Below, piece after piece: positions 26,252-35,866 of a stretch of DNA of 64,000 nucleotides. A program made the position numbers and the translations under genes. The DNA comes from Paucibacter sp. DJ2R-2 (GTDB taxonomy: Bacteria; Pseudomonadota; Gammaproteobacteria; Burkholderiales; Burkholderiaceae_C), in NCBI RefSeq assembly GCF_025717675.1, contig NZ_JAJIRT010000001.1, positions 558,001-622,000 of the forward strand. The letters run 5' to 3'. Every line of letters begins with the position of its first letter. Position 1 is the stretch's first letter. The notes beneath the pieces are model-generated. The model saw only the letters and a program-made list of their open reading frames with translations, did not search any database and was not told the DNA's origin.

Positions 26252-26497
26252 TCAATGTGACTCAGTCCGCGAAGTCGAGAGCCGGACGCTCGTGCGTGCC
26301 AGCTGACGTCGCAGAGCATCCTCGTACTCCGCAGCTACGCCGAGAAGTTGCTCAATCGTTCTGATCGTCGTTTGGATTACAGAAAGATCACCAAGATCAT
26401 GAATGCATCGTGCCGTCGAGAGGCGTTCGAGTAGGCACTCAATGACAGGCTGCGCTGCCTCCACGGTTTTAACTATTTGCACGTGTGATTGCTTCAT
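26252..26497 (-). CDS. small soluble protein, 81 residues
   Basis: A short gene with a clear GGAGAG ribosome-binding site five bases before the ATG. The product is helical (VQIVKTVEAAQPVIECLLERL, LSVIQTTIRTIEQLLGVAAEY) with no signal peptide or membrane span and no recognised family. Its 3' end is followed by a 24-bp perfect palindrome. The gene lies 377 bases downstream of the giant RT gene on the same strand, so it could be part of that system or an independent regulator. Confidence 0.5.
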   Translation of the reverse strand: MKQSHVQIVKTVEAAQPVIECLLERLSTARCIHDLGDLSVIQTTIRTIEQLLGVAAEYEDALRRQLARTSVRLSTSRTESH

Positions 26498-26874
26498 GAT
26501 GCTCTCCAGTGAACAGATGGGCGATTGATTCTGGGCCTATTCGGTGGCGACTGAATGTGGCGTCTCGAAAGAAGCGGGGGGGCGTGTAAGGGGGGCATGC
26601 CCTGACCTGAAGGCCTTATCCCCAGGCCCCAGGAGTCAGGCGCTCGAACTGACTGAGCAATCAAAGTTGCTGGCGCCGACGACAAATTGATCCGAGGCGT
26701 CGACTTTCGATTGCCCCTACCAACCGACGTCGTTTGCCGAGGAGCAGCGTCAAGCGACGTCGCTCGCGGGGTCAGTCGGCGCTCGGCAGAACTTCGGCAA
26801 ATGGGTTTATCCGCGAGTGGCGCACACAGTTCTGGAGCGCCTAGACTACCCGCGCGCCAAGCACGGACACAATT
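26498..26874. other. 377-bp spacer 3' of the primase-RT gene, with tRNA-like arm and hairpins
   Basis: No credible gene. On the minus strand, 26658-26642 reads GCTCAGTCAGTTCGAGC, like a tRNA D-arm, followed by GCCTGACTCCTGG, a usual neighbour of such arms. A TCAGG/CCTGA stem enclosing GGCC/GGCC follows (26640-26606). There is no T-arm or acceptor, so it is not a tRNA gene. It may be a tRNA relic or part of an RNA used by the RT system. Confidence 0.35.
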
Positions 26875-29800
26875 CTAGGTTTCGTCACGGTCGAACATTG
26901 AAGAAGTGCTTCCGCCAAAGTCTGCACCCCATGGGGGAACAAAAACGGTGGGGAGCTTGCCTTCGATTGGACTGAGGTCGACAGGAAGCCAATCAATCAA
27001 AGTTGGCGGTGGCCCATAGAACGGCATCTCTCGCCAGTTTCGGCTCCAGCATTCAAGCCGGTTGGTCCACCCCGATGGTTCTGAGAAGAAGCCTGCCATG
27101 GCCTTCGCCTCATCGAACAGCTCTTTTCCGTTGGTGAGAACAGACCTTGAATCGACAAGACGTGCTGGGCCTACCTTGGTCAGGAATGCACTGACCTGCT
27201 GAAAGGCCTTCGCGACGGTTTCAGCCTCCTGAATCTTCATCGCTTTCGTTGGACTGCCCAGAGCAGCCGACGCAGGAACAAAGCCGCCGTTCTCTGGTGT
27301 ATATGCTTGTACTAGACGCGCCTCGTCCAGCATTTCAACGACGGGAAGATGAGCAACTAGTTGGACAGGCGTCGGCAAGGCTTGCGGTCGTGGCTTGCCT
27401 TCGTTCATATAGATGGGGTCGATGTCGACAATCACGACCGCCTGCTCCTTGCGCGTCAGGACGTCCTCCGAACGGTTGTAGTAGATGCCACGCGACCACC
27501 CTGAGTATGGTGTTGCCGCCAGTAGGTGCCCAGGCGCTTCGCGGGCAGTGGACCAACTGCTCTTCGCGATGACACAACTCCCTCCACCTTTCAAGCCAGT
27601 CTTAGCATCAGTCAGGACTGCAGCGCAGAACACCGTGGTTAGGCCGGCAGCCAGCAAGGCAGATTGACCATAAATCCAGTAGTCCGCAGAGCGAGTTGTG
27701 CAGGCGGGCACAACCAAGATGGTTCTACGGTCTGGCCGCCCATCAAGCTGAAGCGCCGCCGTCAAATTTTCTATGTCCTTGAACACAGGGTCGTACTTCA
27801 CGTCTCCGGGGTCGTATCCGAACCGCTGGCGAAGGGCTCGATACTCGCTACGAATCGTCCCGTGGTTCACCGGATGCGTAGAAGCAAACAGCTCAGAGCA
27901 AATCAGCTCTGCCATCCTCTCCACTGGACGAATTTGTTGCGCAAGAGCGGTCACTCCCCTGACATCCAATTGCTGCGCCTTCACGGCCGCACGCGCCTCC
28001 TCAGTGGCTGATACAAGGCCCTCCAAGCTTGCGAGTGGTGCCCAGTCTTCTCCGGACGGATTGATGAACTCACCCATCGCCATGGAATGAAACTTCTTCC
28101 GTCGACTGAAGACGCCGACAGCTCCAGGTACGTCGTTCTGAATTGGCTGGAGCAGCGTTATGTACGCTGACTTCTCCATCGAGTTGCCGCCTGTCGCGAA
28201 CACCTTCTGCTTGTCCAGCGTCCCAAAGATGTTCTCAAAGCTCTTTGTGAAATGCAGGTCTCTCGGTGACCCATGAAGGCGATATGTGCCAGCGACGACA
28301 GACAGCTTGGCGTTCGGCAGGTTTGTTAGGCGCTCGCGCAGCCACTCGACGGTGTCAGGCCGAACGCTGTATTCAGGAAGAACCAGGACGTCTACGCTGA
28401 ATTCGTGGCATGCCCGAATGGCTTCGTCAATTAGGCGCCGCCTTCTATGCTCATTCCAGCTAGGCACCAATTCAGCGCGGTCCCATTGGTTCTCCAACGC
28501 CTCTTTGGACAAGCTCGCCCTTGCGCGCTGTGCGCTTGATGTTGTTGGTGGCGTCGGCGTAACTCCTGCTCGCTCGCCTGCCATTTCCGCCAGAGCAGCT
28601 CCGCAGGTCGAATCGATGTCTACCTCGTTGCAGAACGCACGGTCGATGTTGTCTGGAAATCCCGCATCGACGATTGGGTGGTAGTAAGAATCGTCGATTC
28701 GGAACTGGAAAACAGCGAACCGTACGTGGCCAGCACTCTTCGCGGTTCGTCGAGTTCGCCATTCCCGTTCCTGCACCTCACGCAAGCGCTTGAAGAACTT
28801 CTCATGGAACATGCCCGGGGCGGAAGGAAGGCCACTTTCTAGGGTGGCATCCTTGCTGCCATCTGTGCCTGTAGGTTGCAAAGGCTTGTCGGGCGCAATT
28901 TCATCCTTGGTCGAGGCAACACTGCTCGCGTCTTGGGCCTCCCTAGTGGTGCCCTTCGCGATGCCCTCCTTTGGGGGAATTGGGGCGCGAACCGGATTCT
29001 CTGTCTCAGAAGCCGTTTTCGACGGAAGCCCATCGCCATCAAATAGAGACCGCTTACCTTGCGTCCCAGCCGTTCTCGCGAACGTCTCACCTAGAACAGA
29101 AACGCCAATCAACTTACCGTCACGATTGTTCGTTTGCGTCCACACGCGCTGGCTGGTTTCGACTTCGTCAATCTCTACGTGTCTATCGCGCCCGACTTGC
29201 TCAATGAGGCCGCGAGCGTGGGGCCACTGGCGCCCGCTTTCGTCGGTGAACGATTTGGACTGTGGTTGCAGGCCCCAGATGTGCGACTTGCAGGTTCGGA
29301 CTCGATAGCCAAGAGCAGACTGAATCCCTACGAAGAGGGCTAAGCCGGTTTTGAATGAGTCCTCATCGAGGACTGCGTCGATGTGGGAATTCGCTCCGAA
29401 GGGCCACTTCTCATGCGCAAGCTCGTCATCAGGACATGCGCTCCCGAGTTGTCTGGCCAGTGATGTCATCGCCGGCCTCAGCTTTTCAGCGTGTTCCTCC
29501 GGCAGCACAGCCTTACTAGAGTCCGTGCCGTACAGGTTCAACTGCGTCGTTAGCAAAGCAAGCCAGCCGAGTGGCGTAACCTTCGCGACGATACCGAGCC
29601 GCCCCTTTGGCGCCAGCGCGTCACGGAAGAGCGCTCCGATGTTAATGCCCGCACTGTCAATCGCCAGCACGGCATCCTCGAGCTCCCACTCAGGCGGAAC
29701 ATTCACGTCAGTGGAAGTCGTCGCATCGCCTGCTAGATTCATTTCGAAAACAAGCGCGCGCGCCCACGCTGACACAGCGGCCACACGAACCGAGCGCCGT

Positions 29801-32800
29801 AGTGCGGTCCAAGCAGACTGCGCCTGGTCTGGAATTCCCCGCACCAGACCTGACTCCAATTTGCCAAGCCGGCGGTCAATGAGTCGCCACGCGGTCACGA
29901 CCCTCCGTTCCGGGCCATTGGGGCCTTCGACAACCTCGCATTCTGGCAAGGCGCCGAGTTGCTTCGCGGTGAGGCGTGAGAAAACTGCTGGAGCGATTTC
30001 GGCCAGCATAGATGTCAGCACGCCTGGCCGGGCAACGTCGCTATGTCCGTCAGCCTGCAGTCGCATGGCAGCCGTCTCAGTCTCAACCGCCAATAGAAAC
30101 TGGACCTCATCCACTGCATCACGGCTCGTTGGAAAGCTCCGTAGCAGTTGAACAGCGCGATAAGTAGCCCCCGTGAGATGCCCACATGTCGGATGCGGAA
30201 GCCCTGGTGTTGATGGATGTCCTTCACCACGCAAGCGCCCAAGGAGCCGCGAAAGGACATACTGCGCGGTATTGATGTCGACGGCTTTGCCATCCTGCTC
30301 AAGAGCTTGGAAACGCTCCAGGTCGTCGACCATGCCAAGGGCATCTGTTACGGCATAGCCGATGCGCCAGAGCCGGGCGTCAGCGAGTGGGACTTCGTGA
30401 GCGCGCAGCCGGCCCTTGCCGTCTCTTGCAAATGCGAAGTTCGCGAGATACGACCGAGGAACGACCGGACCAAAGAGACTGAATGCCGCCTCTCCAGAGT
30501 CGAAATCTTCTACCCAATGCGATGCACTGATGAATGGCCACGCTGGCACAAACTCCATCGGTTCCTTGGCCCCGATGTCCTCCATGTCATGTTCCAACTC
30601 ATGATTCACGCGCGCCAGTGCATCAAAGCAGTCGGCCGCCCATTGGAGTTCTAGGCATCCAAAATCAGCCACCTTGCTCGGTTGCGTCTTTCGAATCTTG
30701 TTGGCGCTACCGGCCCAAGCAGTTTTCCGAGCAGCCAAACGCGCAATGTCGATAGGAAGGTCTACATCACTCCAAACTGGCTGAACCGACACCGTGCCGT
30801 CCGGGGTCGCCATGCGATAGGCAACTGACGCCGGCAGAGAGCCTCCGGGGAATATCTGCGTCAAGGTCCTGAGCTGCGTGCCCTCATGGTTTGCGTTCTT
30901 GAGCACAAGATGGCCCACACGGATACCAGGCAGGGCTGGCACTGGCTCGCCAATTTCTCCGAGTAGGTGCTTCCGACGGGGCAAGCAGTGGATAAGTCCA
31001 TCAACATGACAAACGGCCAGTAGCGCAGCAAGCGCATCGAGCCGCAATCCAAGCATAACTAGTTCGTGCTCGGCAAGGTCAGGCTTCCAAAGATTAAGAA
31101 GGCCGAAGAACTCCGAGGCGCCAGCACCTGGCCGCAACAAGACAGGTTCAGTCAGCTTGCCCCGAATGCTGCTGAGTGGGTCATCGGCCGCGCCCCAATC
31201 GCGTCCCAGCAGAACAATTGCTTCGTGGAGCCAGAGAAATAGCGGACGCAATGGAGACGTATAGTCCAAACGGTTTCCAACGTTGGCCTTGATTTCCAAG
31301 TCCGAACTTGTGCCGTCTGCATCGGTCAGCCACGCTCGCGCCAGTGACGAATTGAGTTCGTCCGAAGCAAGGCCAAGTAGTGGGCCTAGCTCGTCCGACA
31401 GCGTGCCACTGGTCGGGCAAATTCGCAGCTGCCTGGCAATCCACCGAACACATACGCTTCGTTGAACAAACATTCGTCGAAGCTTGAGGACACCCTTCCC
31501 TGCTCCACGTGGGGGTGTAGCCTTAGGGGCGGCTAACTCTGTAAAGAATCCGTCGAGCACAACTAGGTTGGAAAGCGCAGCGATGGCTGCTTTCCGCTGG
31601 GACTCAGCCAAGAACGACAGATTTCGGTCGTAGGAATTTGCACTTCGCAGGAGTTGCTCAAGACCATCCAAAGCATAGAGGCTGGGGTCAAGCCAAGGGC
31701 ACACTTCCACCTTCATTCGCGGTGCCAGGCGTTCTGTAACTTCGCTCCATATGGACCAGTACGCGCGCCACGCATCCTCAGAGGTTTGATGTCCCTCCTT
31801 CGCGACGGCATACCAAGTCCACCGTGCAGCTTTAGATAGCTCGGCAGGTCGCAAGTCGTGCGCGTTAAGCGCAGTGAACACTTGACGCTGAATGGATTCG
31901 GTATCTGCCTCGTACAGGCGACGGTCGCTGAGAAGCACGAGTGCGCTTGCTCTTTGGATTGGGTCTTGCCAGGTCTCGAATCCAGCCTCGCCGTCGCCCA
32001 GTTCCAGCAGACCAATTTCGCGAGCAGGCCCAGAACCTATAAGCGCCTTACCCTCCGTAAGAAGTTCACTGAACTCCTCTGGGGTCATACGCGGAGCCAA
32101 GTCTCCCTTGGGAATCGCTTCCAAGCGCAGCCGGGTGCACGCATCTTCAACGGCTGCGCGCAGTTCTTCCAAAACTTGCGGGGAATCCGCAACTAGAAAT
32201 ATGTCGTCGACGTAGCGAGCATAGCCAGCGTGAGGCAGTGCATTTTCGGAATTGAATCTCTTCAGTAGCTTCCGCAATTCCGCGTCCAAAGGGAAGAGTG
32301 CCACCGTCGCAAGCCAAGCGGACAGCACCGGCCCTTGCGGAATCCCCATCGACGACTCGCACTTGGCGATTCGCCCGGTCTCGGGGTGGTAGTACTGGTA
32401 CCCAAAACTCTGCTCGCAGAACCAGTCAACCAACGAGTCCGAAAGATTCTGACGACCATTGCTGAAAGAGGGTGCGAACTCTTCGCGTCGCTCGGCCAAG
32501 TCAAGTCGCTCAAATGCCGCCTTGAATGGCTCCCTAAGCGCGTCTCTAACCGTCGACCTATACAGGCGGTCGTAGTACCGCTTGAGGTCTAGCCGCAATG
32601 CATAAACTTCGTCGAAGCCGTTCGCAGTAGCGCGCAAACTTCCGATGAATTCTCGCCAGCACTCGATGTATGGACGGAACATGCCTTGATTGGCGGCTTT
32701 AGACCGCCCTTCAAGCACATCCATATCGATTTGGTAGGCGAAGCTCAGCGTCTGTTCATCCGTCCCCGGCGTCCCACTCTCTGCCGTGGTGACCGTCGCC

Positions 32801-34692
32801 CTTCGTCCGCGATAGAAGCGGACGGCGGGAATGCTGCGGCTGAAGCAGGCCTCTTCCGACAGGACATCGAATCTCTCTGTCAAGGTTTCAGACAGCATGT
32901 ACTGCTGAAGCACCAAGTCCTCTGGACAAGGCATCGTCTTGAGCCGTGGTTCTTGCTTGTCAAAATCGCGAGCCACAAACACAGCGTCAAACGGCTCCAG
33001 CGGTTCAAAGGTGGCCTCTTGCAGGCGCTCCCGCAACCCGACATTGAACGCGGTCGCCCCAGACTCAAGCCTCCGCCAAGCGGCCTCGTCAGTCGGAACT
33101 TCACCTCGGTCCGCACCAGACTTAGCCAACACACGCGCGTTGTTAAGCCGTGATGCCTCGTCGGCAATGAACTCTGCGCTGTAACCCTCGTCTTGTAGAG
33201 CCCGGCCGGCACTAGTGCTCGAACTACTGCGCAATGCTTCAATGTCAGAAAACCAAGCGCGCTTATACCCCGCGTTCGAACGCAAACCGAGATTCAGAAG
33301 AAAACTGGCCTCTGCAGCATTTCGTGTGAGGCCCATCGCGGCCCTGTACCTCACACCGAGCGACATGGCCCTCCACACGTCATCGTCAAGCACCGCGTCC
33401 AGGCTATAAAGGCTCTCCAGCTTGGATGCGACTACTGGCAACGCGGTCGGATGAATCGAGTCTTGGATGAACGCTTCGGTCCACCCTCCATCCAGCGCCG
33501 AGATGAGCGAGTCCGGGTCTTTCTCGTCATCAGTCGAAACACCAAGCTCTGTTAGCTTGGTCTTGCTCGGCCAAACAAAATCTGCATCAAATCCAGCCTC
33601 GGCGAGAGCTAGCGCAAGTTTTGCACTGCCGCGCACGCCTGCCTTGTCTCGGTCCAGGAAGATATGAACAAGCAGGTCTCCGGCCGGTGCGGCGGAGTCG
33701 GCAATGCGGCGCAACTGCTCAATTTGCTCCTTGGAAGCTTGTGCGCCAAGGATGGAGACCGCCGGATGACCTAGCGACTCTAGTCGCAGCGCGTCGACCA
33801 GGCCTTCGCAAACGAAAATCTCTTTGTGCTCGCCCGCCTTTGACCGACCTTTCAGCAGCTCGAGAGCGGCGTTCCCCCGGTACAAGACCTTGCTCTTCGC
33901 AAACCCTGGGCTGTAGAGGTATTTGGGCGAATCTTTCTGTACCTCCTTGACGGCGCGACCAGCGAAGCCGACCACATCTCCTTCCAGCGTGTGGATTGGA
34001 AAAACAACCCGGGCATCGAAAAAGAAGTCTCGAAAGCGGGGCTCCGCTCCGGCGAAGAGTTGGTTTGAGTCCGTCGTGCGCTTAACGCGACGGAGCAGTC
34101 CAATTTGCTCCAGCATCGCTTCTTCGATACGCCCCTGCCCGGGGTCGATAGAGGCGCGCACCACCTCCCCTGTTAAGGTGTTGGAGCGCGCATACGACAG
34201 GCTAGCCTTCTTTGCGATGTCCTCAGGCAGGTTCCGCGAAGCCAACCAACCGCTGAGTTCAAAATCGGCACTTGCCCTGTGATAGACATTGGCTGCGTAC
34301 TTGAATGCTGCTTGCGACGTCCCGTCCCATACTGGTCGGTCGCCAACCTTTCGCTGGTTGCTGCCAGGACCGGTACGAGTCTTCCGCTGCGGAATACTGA
34401 AAGTGCTTCTGAGCCATTCAGCAGCCTCTGCGAACGATGCGTGCCGCACATGCCGCACCATGTCGAAAATGTCGCCGTCCGCGCCGCATACGAAGCAATG
34501 GTGGTGGGGGGGACGGGTGTCCCAGTTCTCATACAGAACCATTGACGGGTCGTGGTCGTCGTGGAATGGGCATAGGCAGCGCAAATTTGCCCCGCGACGG
34601 ACAACCGCTATGCCCAACGCCTCTGCAACCCGCGACGGTGCTACCGCGCGCAACAATTCATCGACCGAGCTGCGGTCCACCTCTCGTGCCAT
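26875..34692 (-). CDS. giant DnaG-like zinc finger/Toprim - reverse transcriptase - nitrilase-like fusion protein
   Basis: The 2605-residue protein has, in order: a DnaG-type CHC2 zinc finger (C41 and H44 in CPFHDDHDPSM, C66 and C69 in HCFVCGADGDIF); a primase-like region with RFRDFFFDARVVFPIHTLEG; a Toprim domain (E296 in VCEGLVDAL, D347 and D349 in FLDRDKAG); and a reverse transcriptase (D702 in LRLDLKRYYD, GIPQGPVLS at 783-791, YVDD at 827-830). About 1,200 unassigned residues follow. The C-terminal CN-hydrolase-like part (about 2040-2440) has E2107 in LVLPEYS, lysines 2161/2163 in LDKQKVF and C2331 in VVPACTTR. RT plus nitrilase recalls DRT1-type UG reverse transcriptases in phage defence. 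The start at 34692 follows GGAGAG. Function inferred; no partner gene is obvious. Confidence 0.85.
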   Translation of the reverse strand: MAREVDRSSVDELLRAVAPSRVAEALGIAVVRRGANLRCLCPFHDDHDPSMVLYENWDTRPPHHHCFVCGADGDIFDMVRHVRHASFAEAAEWLRSTFSIPQRKTRTGPGSNQRKVGDRPVWDGTSQAAFKYAANVYHRASADFELSGWLASRNLPEDIAKKASLSYARSNTLTGEVVRASIDPGQGRIEEAMLEQIGLLRRVKRTTDSNQLFAGAEPRFRDFFFDARVVFPIHTLEGDVVGFAGRAVKEVQKDSPKYLYSPGFAKSKVLYRGNAALELLKGRSKAGEHKEIFVCEGLVDALRLESLGHPAVSILGAQASKEQIEQLRRIADSAAPAGDLLVHIFLDRDKAGVRGSAKLALALAEAGFDADFVWPSKTKLTELGVSTDDEKDPDSLISALDGGWTEAFIQDSIHPTALPVVASKLESLYSLDAVLDDDVWRAMSLGVRYRAAMGLTRNAAEASFLLNLGLRSNAGYKRAWFSDIEALRSSSSTSAGRALQDEGYSAEFIADEASRLNNARVLAKSGADRGEVPTDEAAWRRLESGATAFNVGLRERLQEATFEPLEPFDAVFVARDFDKQEPRLKTMPCPEDLVLQQYMLSETLTERFDVLSEEACFSRSIPAVRFYRGRRATVTTAESGTPGTDEQTLSFAYQIDMDVLEGRSKAANQGMFRPYIECWREFIGSLRATANGFDEVYALRLDLKRYYDRLYRSTVRDALREPFKAAFERLDLAERREEFAPSFSNGRQNLSDSLVDWFCEQSFGYQYYHPETGRIAKCESSMGIPQGPVLSAWLATVALFPLDAELRKLLKRFNSENALPHAGYARYVDDIFLVADSPQVLEELRAAVEDACTRLRLEAIPKGDLAPRMTPEEFSELLTEGKALIGSGPAREIGLLELGDGEAGFETWQDPIQRASALVLLSDRRLYEADTESIQRQVFTALNAHDLRPAELSKAARWTWYAVAKEGHQTSEDAWRAYWSIWSEVTERLAPRMKVEVCPWLDPSLYALDGLEQLLRSANSYDRNLSFLAESQRKAAIAALSNLVVLDGFFTELAAPKATPPRGAGKGVLKLRRMFVQRSVCVRWIARQLRICPTSGTLSDELGPLLGLASDELNSSLARAWLTDADGTSSDLEIKANVGNRLDYTSPLRPLFLWLHEAIVLLGRDWGAADDPLSSIRGKLTEPVLLRPGAGASEFFGLLNLWKPDLAEHELVMLGLRLDALAALLAVCHVDGLIHCLPRRKHLLGEIGEPVPALPGIRVGHLVLKNANHEGTQLRTLTQIFPGGSLPASVAYRMATPDGTVSVQPVWSDVDLPIDIARLAARKTAWAGSANKIRKTQPSKVADFGCLELQWAADCFDALARVNHELEHDMEDIGAKEPMEFVPAWPFISASHWVEDFDSGEAAFSLFGPVVPRSYLANFAFARDGKGRLRAHEVPLADARLWRIGYAVTDALGMVDDLERFQALEQDGKAVDINTAQYVLSRLLGRLRGEGHPSTPGLPHPTCGHLTGATYRAVQLLRSFPTSRDAVDEVQFLLAVETETAAMRLQADGHSDVARPGVLTSMLAEIAPAVFSRLTAKQLGALPECEVVEGPNGPERRVVTAWRLIDRRLGKLESGLVRGIPDQAQSAWTALRRSVRVAAVSAWARALVFEMNLAGDATTSTDVNVPPEWELEDAVLAIDSAGINIGALFRDALAPKGRLGIVAKVTPLGWLALLTTQLNLYGTDSSKAVLPEEHAEKLRPAMTSLARQLGSACPDDELAHEKWPFGANSHIDAVLDEDSFKTGLALFVGIQSALGYRVRTCKSHIWGLQPQSKSFTDESGRQWPHARGLIEQVGRDRHVEIDEVETSQRVWTQTNNRDGKLIGVSVLGETFARTAGTQGKRSLFDGDGLPSKTASETENPVRAPIPPKEGIAKGTTREAQDASSVASTKDEIAPDKPLQPTGTDGSKDATLESGLPSAPGMFHEKFFKRLREVQEREWRTRRTAKSAGHVRFAVFQFRIDDSYYHPIVDAGFPDNIDRAFCNEVDIDSTCGAALAEMAGERAGVTPTPPTTSSAQRARASLSKEALENQWDRAELVPSWNEHRRRRLIDEAIRACHEFSVDVLVLPEYSVRPDTVEWLRERLTNLPNAKLSVVAGTYRLHGSPRDLHFTKSFENIFGTLDKQKVFATGGNSMEKSAYITLLQPIQNDVPGAVGVFSRRKKFHSMAMGEFINPSGEDWAPLASLEGLVSATEEARAAVKAQQLDVRGVTALAQQIRPVERMAELICSELFASTHPVNHGTIRSEYRALRQRFGYDPGDVKYDPVFKDIENLTAALQLDGRPDRRTILVVPACTTRSADYWIYGQSALLAAGLTTVFCAAVLTDAKTGLKGGGSCVIAKSSWSTAREAPGHLLAATPYSGWSRGIYYNRSEDVLTRKEQAVVIVDIDPIYMNEGKPRPQALPTPVQLVAHLPVVEMLDEARLVQAYTPENGGFVPASAALGSPTKAMKIQEAETVAKAFQQVSAFLTKVGPARLVDSRSVLTNGKELFDEAKAMAGFFSEPSGWTNRLECWSRNWREMPFYGPPPTLIDWLPVDLSPIEGKLPTVFVPPWGADFGGSTSSMFDRDET

Positions 34693-35236
34693 CAGGAACT
34701 CTCCACTGTGTTCTTGTCGTCGGCCGAGCACCACTCAGGGCGGCGGACGCCGGAACCAACGGTCGGGCGCACGCAGGTAAGTGCTATTGAACGGCTTTTA
34801 TGTAAGCAAGAGTACCAGCGTTGCAGGACGGTCGACAATTACAGCCGGCACCCGGTGGGCCCGACCGAACTAGATGCGCTGCAAGAGCAATTGCTTCAAC
34901 TACAGCTTTCTGAATTGACCATTTGCCTTGCTCGCCCACCCTCTGGCGCGGAAACCCCGCACACGACTAATGGTCTATCCCGCCTTCGGGTGCTGCGGCA
35001 ACGCATGACCGATGTGCCTCTCACATAGCTTCCAGTAACGGCTAAAGAGCGCTTCGGCGACTTCAACTTGTGCTGAAAACTCAGCGATGGTCATATAGAC
35101 CGATTTGTCCGGTTGGTCAGGCGTCATGTCGAAATCCAATGGCACGAAGGCCAGTATGGGCTCGTCAAGGTTGCACCGCCCATCGTCGGTCTGGCCGCAC
35201 TTTGCCGTTACTGCCCAACGGCCATGCGCGAAGTCA
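34693..35236. other. 544-bp region upstream of the primase-RT gene
   Basis: It must hold the promoter of the 7.8-kb gene. Apart from the doubtful short frame at 34708 no coding sequence is seen. Reverse-transcriptase defence systems often keep a structured non-coding RNA here or at the 3' side; I see no decisive structure. Confidence 0.35.
34708..35028 (+). CDS. doubtful short ORF divergent from the primase-RT gene
   Basis: The 106-codon frame contains a plausible amphipathic helix (TELDALQEQLLQLQLSELTI) and a basic end (LSRLRVLRQRM), but the first 45 residues look random and no ribosome-binding site is evident. A real protein might start further inside. Low confidence. Confidence 0.2.
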   Translation: MFLSSAEHHSGRRTPEPTVGRTQVSAIERLLCKQEYQRCRTVDNYSRHPVGPTELDALQEQLLQLQLSELTICLARPPSGAETPHTTNGLSRLRVLRQRMTDVPLT

Positions 35237-35791
35237 TTACGAGAGGCCGATCAGCCCAGCAACCTCATGTTCACGCGCGTCGATCTCGAAGCGCGAGTTT
35301 CGATAGCCGCACTTCGCAACATCCATCAAATACTGCGGCAGAAAATCCGCAATCGAGCCAGCCTGCTCGTACTGGTGGACATGCCGAAGCTCGTGGGCGA
35401 TCAAGCGTCCGTCCACACTTCCCTTGCGGATGAAGATCCCGTAGCCCAAGGCCAGGCCAACGCTGTCTTCTCCAACGAAGTCGCCCAACCGGACGGCCTG
35501 AAGTAGAACCGGATCATCTGGCAAGGGGATGGCGTCAACCTCAAGGATGCGGACACGCTCGATCCGAACGACTCCAACCTTTAGGGCAACACTAGCGCCG
35601 GCCTCGTTCAGCGGTGAGCCGAACCGTGCGATTTCCAGCGCCATCTGCTCAGCCCATGCAACGGCAGCCGGCATGATGGCCGGCAGAACTTTGGTAAGTG
35701 GTTCATTGATCACAAAGCTGCTCCAATATTCATCCGCACCGATTCCATCGAAGCAGAAAACCTGAATCGCCAAAGCATCGCAAAGACACAT
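35237..35791 (-). CDS. putative zinc metallopeptidase-like protein (HELRH motif)
   Basis: The 184-residue product contains GRLIAHELRHVHQYEQAGS near residue 135, an HExxH zinc site with a following acidic FEIDAREHE about 40 residues later that may supply the third ligand. This resembles the DUF4157/eCIS-core type peptidase-like domain. The N-terminal half is unassigned. The start at 35791 is uncertain: ribosome-binding signals are weak and an in-frame extension exists upstream. It lies between the giant RT gene and the Mrr-like nuclease, all on the minus strand. A proteolytic effector role is possible but unproven. Confidence 0.55.
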   Translation of the reverse strand: MCLCDALAIQVFCFDGIGADEYWSSFVINEPLTKVLPAIMPAAVAWAEQMALEIARFGSPLNEAGASVALKVGVVRIERVRILEVDAIPLPDDPVLLQAVRLGDFVGEDSVGLALGYGIFIRKGSVDGRLIAHELRHVHQYEQAGSIADFLPQYLMDVAKCGYRNSRFEIDAREHEVAGLIGLS

Positions 35792-35866
35792 TGACGCTCG
35801 GAAAGAAACAAGGTTGCCCGACCAACGCGTCGGGGCCCGATTCAGCTCCGCACCGCACACCGAGAC

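Noticed and set aside
26642-26658. tRNA gene
   Set aside because: Only a D-arm-like and anticodon-stem-like stretch is seen. There is no T-arm, acceptor pairing or CCA side, so no tRNA can be supported.
34173-34604. Separate gene on the minus strand inside the 5' part of the primase-RT gene
   Set aside because: It is another frame of the zinc-finger region of the giant gene; the CHC2 residues are in the main frame.
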